Notes: generated by a model from the letters alone, not told the origin. 64,000 nt of DNA from Shinella zoogloeoides (GCF_003574625.1 NZ_QNUJ01000001.1:124001-188000), one strand, 5' to 3'. Counted from the stretch's first letter, positions 37,721 through 46,027 are shown. Translations and numbers: made by a program.

Positions 37721-39769
37721 ATGACGCTATCGAAAGACCCGCTGCTCCAGCCCTACCGCCTGAAGCACCTGACGCTGAAGAACCGGATCATGTCGACCTC
37801 GCACGAGCCGGCCTATTCGGAAGACGGCATGCCCAAGGACCGCTACCGGCTCTACCACCTGGAAAAGGCCAAGGGCGGCATGGCGCTGACCATGACGGCG
37901 GGCTCGGCGATCGTCTCGGAGGATTCCCCGCCCGCCTTCGGCAATCTCTACGCCTATTCCGACGAGATCGTGCCGTGGCTCAAGAAGATCGCCGACGACT
38001 GTCACGAGCACGGCTGCGCCGTGATGATCCAGCTCACCCATCTCGGCCGGCGCACGGGCTGGAACAAGGGCGACTGGCTGCCCGTGCTCTCGGCCTCGCC
38101 GGTGCGCGAGGCCGCCCACCGCGCCTTTCCCAAGGAGATCGAGGACTGGGACATCGAGCGCATCGTCGGCGATTATGCCGCCGCGGCCCAGCGCATGCAG
38201 GCTGCCGGCCTCGACGGCATCGAGTTCGAGGCCTACGGCCACCTGATGGACGGCTTCTGGTCGCCCGCCACCAATCGCCGCGAGGACGAGTTCGGCGGCT
38301 CGCTCGACAATCGTTTGCGCTTTTCCGACATGGTGCTCGATGCCGTGCGCAAGGCCGTGGGGCCGGATTTCATCGTCGGCATCCGCATGGCGGCGGACGA
38401 AGACTGGGACATCGGTCTTTCGCGCGAGGAGGGCGTCGAGATCGCCCGGCACCTCGCCGATTCAGGCAAGGTGGATTTCCTCAATATCATCCGCGGCCAT
38501 ATCGACCATGACGCGCATCTGACGAAGGTCATCCCGATCCAGGGCATGGCCGCGTCCCCGCATCTCGACTTTGCCGGCGACGTGCGTGCGGCGACGAAGT
38601 TCCCGGTCTTCCATGCCGCCCGCATCGCGGATGTCGCGACGGCCCGCCATGCGATCGCCGAAGGCAAGCTCGACATGGTGGGCATGACCCGCGCCCATAT
38701 CGCCGATCCGCATATCGTCAGGAAGATCGAGGAGGGCAGGGAAGCGCAGATCCGCCCCTGCGTTGGCGCCACCTACTGTCTGGATCGCATCTACGAGGGC
38801 GGCGGCGCGCTCTGCATCCACAATGCGGCGACCGGCCGCGAGGCAACCATCCCGCATGTCATCTCGAAATCGCCGGGGCCCCTGCGCAAGGCGGTGGTGG
38901 TCGGCGCCGGTCCTTCGGGGCTGGAGGCGGCGCGCGTTCTGGCGGAGCGCGGCCATGCCGTCGAGGTGCTGGAGGCGACCGGCGAGGCCGGCGGCCAGAT
39001 CCTGCTCGCCGCCCGCAATCCGCGCCGCAGGGAACTGATTGGCATCGTCGACTGGCGCCTTGCCGAACTCGAACGCCTCGGCGTGCCGATCCACTACAAC
39101 GTCTTTGCCGGCGGCGATGACGTGCTCGCCCTCGATCCCGACCTCGTGGTGATCGCGACGGGCGGCATCGCACAGAACCCGGAACTGGAAGCGGGCGACG
39201 ACCTCGTCGTTTCGAGTTGGGACATCATCGCCGGGGCGGTGAAGCCGGAAGGCCCGGTCCTGCTCTATGACGACAACGGCGCGCATACCGGCATGACGGC
39301 GGCGGAGCTGATCGCGAAGGCCGGCGTGGAACTGGAGGTCGTTTCGCCGGAGCGCTTCTTCGCGCCCGAAATCGGCGGCATGAACCACGTGCCCTATGCC
39401 AAGGCCTTCGCGGAACGCAACGTCCGCGTGACGATCAACACGCGCCTCAAGGCCGTGCGCCGCGACGGCAACGGGCTGGTGGCGACGCTCGGCTCGGATT
39501 TCTCGACCGACGCCTCGGCCGAGCGCCGTGTCGCGCAGGTCGTGGTCGAGCACGGCACCATGCCAATGGCCGACCTCTATTTCGAGCTGAAGCCCTTGTC
39601 GCGCAATCTCGGGGCGGTCGACTACAAAGCGCTCATCCGACAGGAGAATCCGATCCGATCCCGCAATCCCGAGGGCACCTTCGATCTCTTCCGGATCGGC
39701 GATGCCGTCCACAGTCGCAACATCCACGCCGGCATCTACGATGCCATGCGCTACGGCGTGCTGTTTTAG
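37721..39769 (+). CDS. NADH:flavin oxidoreductase, DgcA/StcD-like N-demethylase type
   Basis: A 682-residue two-part enzyme. Residues 1-370 form an old-yellow-enzyme TIM barrel with FMN site (HEPAYSEDGMPKDRYRLYH, QLTHLGRR, GLDGIEFEAYGHLMDGFWSP). An Fe-S segment follows (CVGATYCLDRIYEGGGALC, about 347-365), then a C-terminal dinucleotide-binding half (KAVVVGAGPSGLEAARVLAE, about 388). It belongs to the trimethylamine-dehydrogenase / 2,4-dienoyl-CoA-reductase superfamily and most resembles dimethylglycine or N-methylproline demethylases (DgcA, StcD). The second cysteine of the usual CxxCxxC cluster is alanine. No betaine-degradation partner genes are adjacent. Its TAG stop lies in a repeat. Confidence 0.85.
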   Translation: MTLSKDPLLQPYRLKHLTLKNRIMSTSHEPAYSEDGMPKDRYRLYHLEKAKGGMALTMTAGSAIVSEDSPPAFGNLYAYSDEIVPWLKKIADDCHEHGCAVMIQLTHLGRRTGWNKGDWLPVLSASPVREAAHRAFPKEIEDWDIERIVGDYAAAAQRMQAAGLDGIEFEAYGHLMDGFWSPATNRREDEFGGSLDNRLRFSDMVLDAVRKAVGPDFIVGIRMAADEDWDIGLSREEGVEIARHLADSGKVDFLNIIRGHIDHDAHLTKVIPIQGMAASPHLDFAGDVRAATKFPVFHAARIADVATARHAIAEGKLDMVGMTRAHIADPHIVRKIEEGREAQIRPCVGATYCLDRIYEGGGALCIHNAATGREATIPHVISKSPGPLRKAVVVGAGPSGLEAARVLAERGHAVEVLEATGEAGGQILLAARNPRRRELIGIVDWRLAELERLGVPIHYNVFAGGDDVLALDPDLVVIATGGIAQNPELEAGDDLVVSSWDIIAGAVKPEGPVLLYDDNGAHTGMTAAELIAKAGVELEVVSPERFFAPEIGGMNHVPYAKAFAERNVRVTINTRLKAVRRDGNGLVATLGSDFSTDASAERRVAQVVVEHGTMPMADLYFELKPLSRNLGAVDYKALIRQENPIRSRNPEGTFDLFRIGDAVHSRNIHAGIYDAMRYGVLF

Positions 39770-39814
39770 AGCAATTCCAGCAAAAGTGCGCAGTGGTTTT
39801 GCGTCCGGAATTGC
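39767..39814. repeat. Palindromic repeat with TAGAGC terminus (copy 2)
   Basis: Starts TAGAGCAATTCCAGCAAAAG, continues GTGCGCAGTGGTTTTGCGTC and ends CGGAATTGC. It aligns with the reverse complement of the 23349-23408 element with a handful of differences, but lacks the distal GCTCTA end. Its first three bases are the stop codon of the flavin oxidoreductase gene. Inner GCAAAA / TTTTGC and outer GCAATTCC / GGAATTGC arms can form a hairpin. Confidence 0.8.
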
Positions 39815-39891
39815 GGTGGGGAGCGCTTCATAAGAAAAACCCGGTGGCGCAGGGCGTGCCACCGGGCTGGAGGTCAGGGAAGCCCGCCGGT

Positions 39892-40593
39892 TTATTCGGC
39901 CGGCTGGGTCGTGGCGGGCGCGGTGCCCGTGGTCGTCGACGAGGTCGTCGAGCTGTCGACCGGGGTATTGGCCTGACGTTCCGCCACCTGCTGCGCCTTG
40001 GTCTTGAATTCCGGCGCGGCCTGCAGGCTTTCAGCCGTTTCCGTGGTCGTCAGCTTGACGTCATCGGAGTCCGGAACCTGCGTGATCGAGATCTTCTCGA
40101 ACGGCACTGCAACCCACTTTTCGCCGATGCCCAGGAAGCCGCCGACACCGATGATGGCAGCGTCGATACCGCCGCTCTTTTCCATGATGAGGTCGGAGAT
40201 CTTGCCGATGTTTTCATCGGCGCTGTTATAGACCGCCTGACCGATATAGGTGTTGGCGCTGATCTGTTCGTCCGACTGGGCCGTCAGATAGTCACCACCT
40301 GCTGCCGGAGCCTGGGCGGTATCCTTGCTCGGGGTTGCGGGCGTCTGGGCCGTATCCGTGCTGTCGGTGCCGGTTGCCGGGGTCTGGGCCGTGTCTTCGC
40401 TCGGCGTCGTGCCCGGCGTGGCTGCGGTGTCGCCCGGGGTCGTGCCCTCAGCGCCTGCGGCCGGCTGCTGCTCCATCGTCTGGGGCTGGCCTGCTGCGGG
40501 CTGATTCGTGTCCTGTGCATAAGCCACCGGAGCCAGAGCCGCGCCCAGGAAGAGTGCACCAGCGGCAACGGAGGTAAGAAGTTTCTTGGTCAT
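39892..40593 (-). CDS. Secreted PRC-barrel domain protein with Thr/Pro-rich linker
   Basis: A 233-residue exported protein. The signal peptide is MTKKLLTSVAAGALFLGAAL...AYA|QD (about 26 residues). Residues 27-100 are low-complexity (Ala, Thr, Pro, Gln) with near-repeats of EDTAQTPATGT and SKDTAQAPAAG. A PRC-barrel domain follows (about 105-180: TYIGQAVYNSADENIGKISD, GGIDAAIIGVGGFLGIGEKW, VPFEKISI). The tail is again Ser/Thr-rich. PRC barrels occur in RimM and photosynthetic reaction centre H subunits; the role of periplasmic stand-alone forms is unknown, though many rhizobial ones are stress-induced. AGGCAGG precedes the ATG at 40593. Confidence 0.88.
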   Translation of the reverse strand: MTKKLLTSVAAGALFLGAALAPVAYAQDTNQPAAGQPQTMEQQPAAGAEGTTPGDTAATPGTTPSEDTAQTPATGTDSTDTAQTPATPSKDTAQAPAAGGDYLTAQSDEQISANTYIGQAVYNSADENIGKISDLIMEKSGGIDAAIIGVGGFLGIGEKWVAVPFEKISITQVPDSDDVKLTTTETAESLQAAPEFKTKAQQVAERQANTPVDSSTTSSTTTGTAPATTQPAE

Positions 40594-40733
40594 TTTGAAC
40601 CTGCCTTTCGTCTCGTTGGCATCAAGGCGCGGCGGCGGTTTCGAAATGCCCGTCCGCACCGGCTGATGGACAAGGAACGACGACCCCCGGCTTTGGTTCC
40701 GATGAAAATTGCCTTCTTCTTGATTGCAGCCAT

Positions 40734-40773
40734 GCAAAAGAAGCGGCCCGAACCCCTTGAACGGGGCGGACCG
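40734..40773 (-). terminator. Probable terminator of the galactonate operon
   Basis: On the minus strand GGTCCGCCCC, loop GTTCAA, GGGG-TT-CGGGCC (with G-U pairs) is followed by GCTTCTTTTGC. It lies about 35 bp beyond the lactonase stop codon and ahead of the PRC-barrel gene. Confidence 0.55.
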
Positions 40774-40807
40774 CCTGCCGATTTTGCATGGGAAATGCGG
40801 CAACGCT

Positions 40808-41692
40808 CTACAGCGCGAATTTCGGCTCGAAGCGCCCCTTGACCTCAATGCCGAGCTCGAAGGTCCTGCCGGCCTCGGGATCGGCCGCGCGGGCCGCATC
40901 GTCGAGATCCTGCCAGGCGGAGGTGACGAGAAGCCGGTCGGCCTTGCCGCCGATGAAGGCGGTGCAGCTCGCCTGCGCGGCGGGCACGTCGTAACGCGCG
41001 ACCTTCGTGCCGTCCGGCCTGTAGACGTCGACGGCATTCGCGCCCCAGCGGGCGTTCCAGATCAGCCCGTCTGCATCGCAGACGGATCCGTCGATGCCCC
41101 CCGGCGTGCCGCTTTCGTCGGAGAGGACTTCCGGCGCGCCGGTCGGCAGGCCGGTCTTCGGATCGACCGCCACCTTCATCAGCCGGTTGACGTCCGTGTC
41201 GGTGAAATAGGCGGTGCCGCCGTCCGGCGAGAAGCAGATGCTGTTGGGGATGGTGATGTCGGAGAAGAGCTTCGTCACCCGCTCGCCCGCCACATGGTAG
41301 ATCGCGCCGGAATGCTTTTCGGCGCTGCGGCCCATCGTGCTCGCCCAGAGCGCGCCGGAGGGATGCACCCGTCCGTCGTTGGAGCGGTTGCCCGCCTTGT
41401 CCTCCAGTTTCGCGAAGGGCGTCAGCCGGCCGTCCGCGACGCTGCGCACGAAAAGCCCCTGGTCGGAAAGGATGAGCTGGCGCTCCGCGTCGATGACGGC
41501 GAGCACGCTGCCGAGGAAGGGCAGGTCGTGCACGGCCTTCGTCATGGTCGCAAGGTGAAGTTCGTGCAGCTTCCGGCCGCGGATGTCGAACCAGAAGGCC
41601 TTGTCCGTCGCGGGATCGTAGGTCGGCCCCTCGCCGAGCTGGCAGGCGGTCTCGCAGAGCGTGCGGCCGGTAAAGGCATGGGTTCCGGTCAT
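40808..41692 (-). CDS. SMP-30/gluconolactonase family sugar lactonase
   Basis: A 294-residue six-bladed beta-propeller lactonase. Key residues are in LGEGPTYDPATDKAFWFDIR (metal ligand Glu near residue 21), NRSNDGRVHPSGALWASTM (about 101-119, Asn ligand) and GGIDGSVCDADGLIWNARWG (about 202-221, catalytic Asp). It would open galactono-1,4-lactone (or a similar aldonolactone) to galactonate. It is the last gene of the operon and overlaps the aldolase gene by 4 bp (41689-41692). Substrate is inferred from the operon. Confidence 0.9.
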   Translation of the reverse strand: MTGTHAFTGRTLCETACQLGEGPTYDPATDKAFWFDIRGRKLHELHLATMTKAVHDLPFLGSVLAVIDAERQLILSDQGLFVRSVADGRLTPFAKLEDKAGNRSNDGRVHPSGALWASTMGRSAEKHSGAIYHVAGERVTKLFSDITIPNSICFSPDGGTAYFTDTDVNRLMKVAVDPKTGLPTGAPEVLSDESGTPGGIDGSVCDADGLIWNARWGANAVDVYRPDGTKVARYDVPAAQASCTAFIGGKADRLLVTSAWQDLDDAARAADPEAGRTFELGIEVKGRFEPKFAL

Positions 41693-42327
41693 CGGTTTGC
41701 CCCGTAGACGGCATCATAGGCTTCGATGGTGGCCACGGCGCGGGCGCGGGCCTCGGCGCCCGTCATGCCGGGCTTGTAGAGGCTGGAGCCGAGGCCGAAG
41801 CTGCGGATGCCGATGGCGGCATAGTCGGCGAAGTTCTTCTCCGAGACGCCGCCGACCGCGGCGATTTCGAGGTCCGCCGGCAGGATGGCGCGGATCGCGT
41901 TGATGCCGGCCGGGCCGAGCACGCTGGCCGGGAAGAATTTCAGGCCCGTCGCGCCGGCCCGGGCGGCGGCAAGCGCCTCGGTCGGGGTGAAGACGCCGGG
42001 CATCGTCACCATGCCCTTGGCGGCGGCGGTGGAGATCACCTCCGGCTCGACATTCGGGCTGACCATCAGGCGCCCGCCGACATCGGCGAGGCGGTTGACG
42101 TTGGCGACGGTCAGCACGGTGCCGGCGCCGATCAGGCAGCCTTCCGGCGCCATCTTCACGGCGATCTCGATCGACCTGAACGGTTCCGGCGAGTTCAGCG
42201 GGATCTCGATGGCGGTGAAGCCGGTGTCGATCAGCGCGCCGACGACATCCTCGGTCTCGCCCGGCTTCAGGCCGCGCAGGATGGCGATCAGCGGGTGCTT
42301 CATGGGGGGGAAGGGAATACGGCTCAT
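41689..42327 (-). CDS. dgoA: 2-dehydro-3-deoxy-6-phosphogalactonate aldolase
   Basis: A 212-residue class I aldolase of the KDPG/KDPGal family, cleaving the 6-phosphate into pyruvate and glyceraldehyde-3-phosphate. It shows HPLIAILRGLKPGE, the catalytic Glu in FTAIEIPLNSPEPF (about residues 33-46), GAGTVLTVANVNRL and the Schiff-base Lys in GATGLKFFPASVLGP (about 129). The IEIPLNSP signature and pairing with dgoK favour the galactonate enzyme over Eda. Lies 15 bp behind dgoK. Confidence 0.92.
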   Translation of the reverse strand: MSRIPFPPMKHPLIAILRGLKPGETEDVVGALIDTGFTAIEIPLNSPEPFRSIEIAVKMAPEGCLIGAGTVLTVANVNRLADVGGRLMVSPNVEPEVISTAAAKGMVTMPGVFTPTEALAAARAGATGLKFFPASVLGPAGINAIRAILPADLEIAAVGGVSEKNFADYAAIGIRSFGLGSSLYKPGMTGAEARARAVATIEAYDAVYGANR

Positions 42328-42342
42328 TGTTTCCAGCTTTCT

Positions 42343-43284
42343 TTAAAGGGACCAGAGCGCCCTGGCGCCCGCGGCAAGGCCGTTGCGCACGGCGGCATCG
42401 GCATCGATGAGGGAAGGGGTGAGGCCGGCGGCGGCGAGCGCCTCGCTGTAGAGCGCGCCGAGCCCGCCGGAAACGACGAGCGCGACGGGGGTTCCTTCCG
42501 CGACGAGCGAAAGCGCGCCCGCGATCTCCAGCCCGATCAAGGTGCCGGAAAGCCGCGCCTTGGCATCCTCGGGCGAAAGCCCGGCGATCAGCGAGCCGGC
42601 GCGTACGGAGAAGAGCTGGCTCGTGGCGAGCGCCGGCTTTTCCACCATGCGGGCGACGGCGGCGCGGAAGGCGGCATTGTCGCCGGAGATCGCGCCGGCC
42701 TCGGCAATGGCGTGGCTGAGGATGGTGTTCTTGGCGATGGCCTCGAAGAGCTCGCCGGTCATGAAGGTGGAAAAGCCCTCGACCCTGCCGCCGGAAAGGC
42801 GGACCCATTTGCTGTGCGTGCCGGGCATGCAGACGAGATGGTCGCCGTTGCCGAGTTCGCCGGCGGCGCCGAGAAGCTGCGTTTCCTCGCCGCGCATCAC
42901 GTCGGGAGCCATGGCGTCCCGCTGCGCAAGGCCGGGCAGGATGCGGATATCCGCGTCAATGCCGGGAATGCGCACGGCGGCGGCCGGAATGTCGGCGAGC
43001 GCGGCGGGCGTGTCGAGATAGCCGGCCTCGATCCAGCCCTGTTTGGCGCCCGCCATGCCGCAGATGAGGACCGGCAGGCCCGCCGGCGCGGAAATCGCGG
43101 CAAGGTGGCTTGCCAGCACCTCGGCAAAGCCGGTGCGGGCGGCCGTCGTCATGCCTTCGCCGCTACGGCGCTCGGCAAGAACGCCGCCGTCCCGGCCGAT
43201 CAGCCAGAGGCGGAAGCTGGAGGTTCCCCAGTCCACCGCCACATAGGCAGGCCCGGCGGTGCGTTGCGGGGTGGGTTCGGTCAT
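42343..43284 (-). CDS. dgoK: 2-dehydro-3-deoxygalactonokinase
   Basis: A 313-residue sugar kinase of the ASKHA fold that makes 2-dehydro-3-deoxy-6-phosphogalactonate. The N-terminal phosphate-1 loop is YVAVDWGTSSFRLWLIGRDG (about residues 13-32). Also conserved are VLICGMAGAKQGW, VMRGEETQLLG, CMPGTHSKWVRL (about 152) and FMTGELFEA, and VVSGGLGALYSEAL near the end. ATG at 43284 overlaps the stop of the dehydrogenase gene by one base (TGATG); the longer open frame upstream is spurious. Confidence 0.93.
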   Translation of the reverse strand: MTEPTPQRTAGPAYVAVDWGTSSFRLWLIGRDGGVLAERRSGEGMTTAARTGFAEVLASHLAAISAPAGLPVLICGMAGAKQGWIEAGYLDTPAALADIPAAAVRIPGIDADIRILPGLAQRDAMAPDVMRGEETQLLGAAGELGNGDHLVCMPGTHSKWVRLSGGRVEGFSTFMTGELFEAIAKNTILSHAIAEAGAISGDNAAFRAAVARMVEKPALATSQLFSVRAGSLIAGLSPEDAKARLSGTLIGLEIAGALSLVAEGTPVALVVSGGLGALYSEALAAAGLTPSLIDADAAVRNGLAAGARALWSL

Positions 43285-44045
43285 CAGAGCATGCCTCCGT
43301 CGACGATGAGCGTTTGGGCAGTGATGGCGGCGGCGGCGTCCGACGCCAGGAAGAGGCAGGGGCCGACCATGTCGGCGGCGACGAGCGAGCGCTTCAGGCA
43401 CTGGCGGTCGATGCCGCCGGCAATCGCCGCCTCGTCGATCCACAGGCGCTTCTGCCGCTCGGTCAGCACCATGCCGGGCAGGATGGCGTTGACGCGGATA
43501 TTGTCCGGGCCGAGCCGGCCGGCGAGCGACTTGGTGAGGCCGACGATGCCCGCCTTGGCGGTCGCATAGGCCGGCAGCTCGCCCATGTTGAGCAGGAAGG
43601 CGATGGAGGAGAAGCTGACGATCGCCCCGCCGCCATTTGCGCGCATGTGCGGCGCGACGGCCTGTGCGGCGAAGAAGTGGTGGCGCAGGTTCACCGCCTG
43701 GTTCTCGTCCCAGTAGTCGGGCTCGACGGTTTCCAGCGCGTGCCGGTCGTCGCGCGCCGCATTATTGACGAGCACGCGGATGCCGCCGAGCACGGATGCG
43801 GCCTCGGCGACCGCCGCGCGCAGGGCGTCGATATCGCGCAGGTCCGTCCTTATATAATGCGGCAGGTGCTCCACCTTGCCTTCCAGGCCGGAGACGAGCG
43901 TGCGGCTGTCCGCCTCGGCGATGTCGAGGAAGGCGACTCGCGCACCCTCGGCGGCAAAGCCGGCGACCAGCGCCGCGCCGATGCCCGAGCCGCCGCCGGT
44001 GACGAGCACGCCCTGTCCTGCGAGGTCCGGATAGCGGCCAGCCAT
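43284..44045 (-). CDS. SDR family dehydrogenase, probable galactose 1-dehydrogenase
   Basis: A 253-residue short-chain dehydrogenase. The NAD(P)-binding motif is VLVTGGGSGIGAALVAGFA (about residues 13-31), followed by NNAARDD (NNAG variant), the catalytic Ser in IVSFSSIAFLL and Tyr/Lys in YATAKAGIVGLTKSLAGRLG (about 155). It is first in a lactonase-kinase-aldolase operon, which suggests oxidation of D-galactose (or a related aldose) to the lactone; that specificity is inference. It diverges from an IclR gene. Confidence 0.85.
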   Translation of the reverse strand: MAGRYPDLAGQGVLVTGGGSGIGAALVAGFAAEGARVAFLDIAEADSRTLVSGLEGKVEHLPHYIRTDLRDIDALRAAVAEAASVLGGIRVLVNNAARDDRHALETVEPDYWDENQAVNLRHHFFAAQAVAPHMRANGGGAIVSFSSIAFLLNMGELPAYATAKAGIVGLTKSLAGRLGPDNIRVNAILPGMVLTERQKRLWIDEAAIAGGIDRQCLKRSLVAADMVGPCLFLASDAAAAITAQTLIVDGGML

Positions 44046-44061
44046 CGCTTTCTCCCGAAAT

Positions 44062-44078
44062 GTTCCATTATTTGGAAC
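44062..44078. promoter_or_regulatory. Palindromic operator 1 in the divergent IclR/galactonate promoter
   Basis: GTTCCA-TTATT-TGGAAC, a perfect 6-bp inverted repeat with a 5-base AT centre, 17 bp upstream of the dehydrogenase start. GGAA/TTCC half-sites around an AT-rich centre fit the known IclR-family consensus TGGAAATNATTTCCA in reverse half-order. Likely bound by the adjacent IclR regulator. Confidence 0.6.
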
Positions 44079-44092
44079 TGAGTTTGATTATT

Positions 44093-44105
44093 CGGAATTA
44101 TTCCG
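44093..44105. promoter_or_regulatory. Palindromic operator 2 in the divergent IclR/galactonate promoter
   Basis: CGGAA-TTA-TTCCG, a perfect 5-bp inverted repeat with a 3-base centre, close to the IclR consensus GGAAATNATTTCC. It lies 43 bp upstream of the IclR start codon and 15 bp from operator 1. Confidence 0.6.
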
Positions 44106-44147
44106 CTACGATGCCGGCCTGTCAAGGGATGGAAAAGGGCTGCGACG

Positions 44148-44936
44148 ATGACGACGACGCGGAACGAGGAGGGCGGAACCGGCACGCTCGGCAAGGCGGT
44201 CGCCGTGCTGGAGACGGTGGCGCTTTCCGAAAGGCCAATGCGCTTTACCGACGTGCTCGCCGTCAGCGGCCAGCCGCGCGGCACGCTGCACCGCCAGCTT
44301 TCCCATCTGGTGCAGGAAGGACTGCTGGAATTGCGGCCCGACCACGCCTATGTGCCGGGCCTTCGCCTGTTGAAGCTCGCCTCGGCCTCCTGGGCGCGTA
44401 ACGAGTTCCGCGCCGTCGCCGCGCCCTTCCTCGAGGCGCTGCACGGGGAGACGGGCGAGACGGTGCATCTCGGCGTGCTGCGCGGGCGCGAGATCATCTA
44501 TCTCGACAAGGTCGAAAGCCGGCAGGCCGTCCGCATGAATTCCCAGATTGGCAATGCGTCGCCCGCCTATTGCACCGGCGTCGGTAAGGCGGCGCTTTCG
44601 GTGCTCGACGCCGCCGCGCTCGATGCGATCCTGGGAGATTTGGAGTTCCGCAGCTTCACGCCGCAGACCATCACGGACCGCGCCGCGCTGCTGGCCGAGC
44701 TCTCAGGGATCCGCGAGAGCGGCATCGCCTTCGACAGGGAGGAGCACGAGCCGGGCATCCGCTGCGTCGCCGCCCCCGTCATCGACAGCGGGCGCGGGCT
44801 GGTGGCCGGCGTTTCCGTCACCGGACCGGCCTACAGGGTCGGGCAGGCGCAGCTCGAAGCATGGGCGCCGTCGGTGCGCCGGGCGGCGCGCGCGATCATG
44901 GAGGAACTTGCCGCAAGGCTCGGCCCGCAACGATAA
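44148..44936 (+). CDS. IclR family transcriptional regulator
   Basis: A 262-residue regulator. The N-terminal winged helix-turn-helix covers about residues 12-75 (GKAVAVLETVALSERPMRFT, GQPRGTLHRQLSHLVQEGLL). The C-terminal effector domain covers about 90-255 with YLDKVESRQAVRMNSQIG, AYCTGVGKAALSVLD, GIAFDREEHEPGIRCVAAPV and VAGVSVTGPA, all typical of IclR. It is transcribed away from the galactonate operon and probably represses it, releasing DNA when a pathway intermediate binds. Confidence 0.93.
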   Translation: MTTTRNEEGGTGTLGKAVAVLETVALSERPMRFTDVLAVSGQPRGTLHRQLSHLVQEGLLELRPDHAYVPGLRLLKLASASWARNEFRAVAAPFLEALHGETGETVHLGVLRGREIIYLDKVESRQAVRMNSQIGNASPAYCTGVGKAALSVLDAAALDAILGDLEFRSFTPQTITDRAALLAELSGIRESGIAFDREEHEPGIRCVAAPVIDSGRGLVAGVSVTGPAYRVGQAQLEAWAPSVRRAARAIMEELAARLGPQR

Positions 44937-45205
44937 GTGGATTATGCGGCGTGCAGCCTATGGCTAAGTTGTTTTGCCTCCCGATTTTACGGTAAATTAG
45001 AAAATCGCGCTGGACGTGGATTGGGGTCGCCATTAGCTTTCCCCTTGACCGGCTTGTTCGAGCCGCGTCGCTTGCCGCGGACTTGAGGCGCGGTTCTCGA
45101 ACATACTTGCATTGGGACACGGGGGTTCCTGAGGCAAGCAGGTGCATTGTGCGGATGGAGCTGTTCTGCCGCGCGAGCGCGTGCATTGCTGAAGGAAAAA
45201 GGGAT

Positions 45206-45943
45206 ATGGCGGATCGAATCCATACGACATCTGCACAGTTCCAGAACCGATGGGGTACGAACCTGTCGGCCCTGGCCGCGGAGGAGGACGTCGCCGAAAG
45301 GCTGGAGGGCATCGCGAGGCACTTCGGGTTCCGCGGCTATCTCCTGATCACCGTCCCGTCCGAGACCTCCACGGATTTCTCCTCCAGCGTTCTCCTGACC
45401 TCCTGGCCGGACGAGATGCTGAGGACCTACGACCATGCGGGCCTGATTTTCGGCAGTCCCGTCGTCGAGCGCCTGCGCCAGAGCACCAATCCCTTCGTCT
45501 ATGACGCGGACGGCACCAACCGCCGGCGCATCGACGGCAAGGCAGCGATCGCCGCGGACCTCTTCGAGCGGCACGGCCTGTCGCGCGGGGCCTATTTCCC
45601 GGCGCACAATTCGGCGGGCCTGCGCGGCGCGCTCGCCTTCGGCGGCACGCGCGAGCTCCTGCAGCCGCGCGAGATGGCCGAGCTCAACGCGCTGGCGAAC
45701 CAGATCTTCACGGAAGTCGTCGAGCGTCGCTCCGGCCGCGGGCCGAACGTGTCGCTGTCGCGCCGGGAGATCGAGTGCCTGTCCTGGGCGTCCGCCGGCA
45801 AGACCAGCGTGGAAATGTCGGAAATCCTCGGTCTCTCGGAGTATACTGTCAATCATTACCTGAACCGCGCAACGCGCAAGCTCGATGCGGTCAACCGGGT
45901 TCAAGCGGTCGCCAAGGCGATCCGCGCCGGGCTTTTGAACTGA
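45206..45943 (+). CDS. LuxR-type transcriptional regulator 1 (orphan)
   Basis: A 245-residue regulator with an N-terminal autoinducer-binding-like domain (about residues 20-160) and a C-terminal LuxR helix-turn-helix (about 177-240: LSRREIECLSWASAGKTSVE, MSEILGLSEYTVNHYLNRAT). In the ligand domain the segment SWPDEMLRTYDHAGLIFGSP has Ser where the conserved Asp of the DP pair should be, and PFVYD has Tyr in place of Trp, so canonical acyl-homoserine-lactone binding is doubtful. GAAGGAAAAAGGG precedes the ATG at 45206. No LuxI-type synthase is in the window. A second such gene follows after 84 bp. The 269 bp upstream hold no gene. Confidence 0.9.
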   Translation: MADRIHTTSAQFQNRWGTNLSALAAEEDVAERLEGIARHFGFRGYLLITVPSETSTDFSSSVLLTSWPDEMLRTYDHAGLIFGSPVVERLRQSTNPFVYDADGTNRRRIDGKAAIAADLFERHGLSRGAYFPAHNSAGLRGALAFGGTRELLQPREMAELNALANQIFTEVVERRSGRGPNVSLSRREIECLSWASAGKTSVEMSEILGLSEYTVNHYLNRATRKLDAVNRVQAVAKAIRAGLLN

Positions 45944-46027
45944 TGCATAAAAAACCTTGTGACTTTCTGGAAAGCGTGCGGTCCCGCTCCAACTGCCCAA
46001 GGGGAGGACTATTCTTTGCGGGGCACC

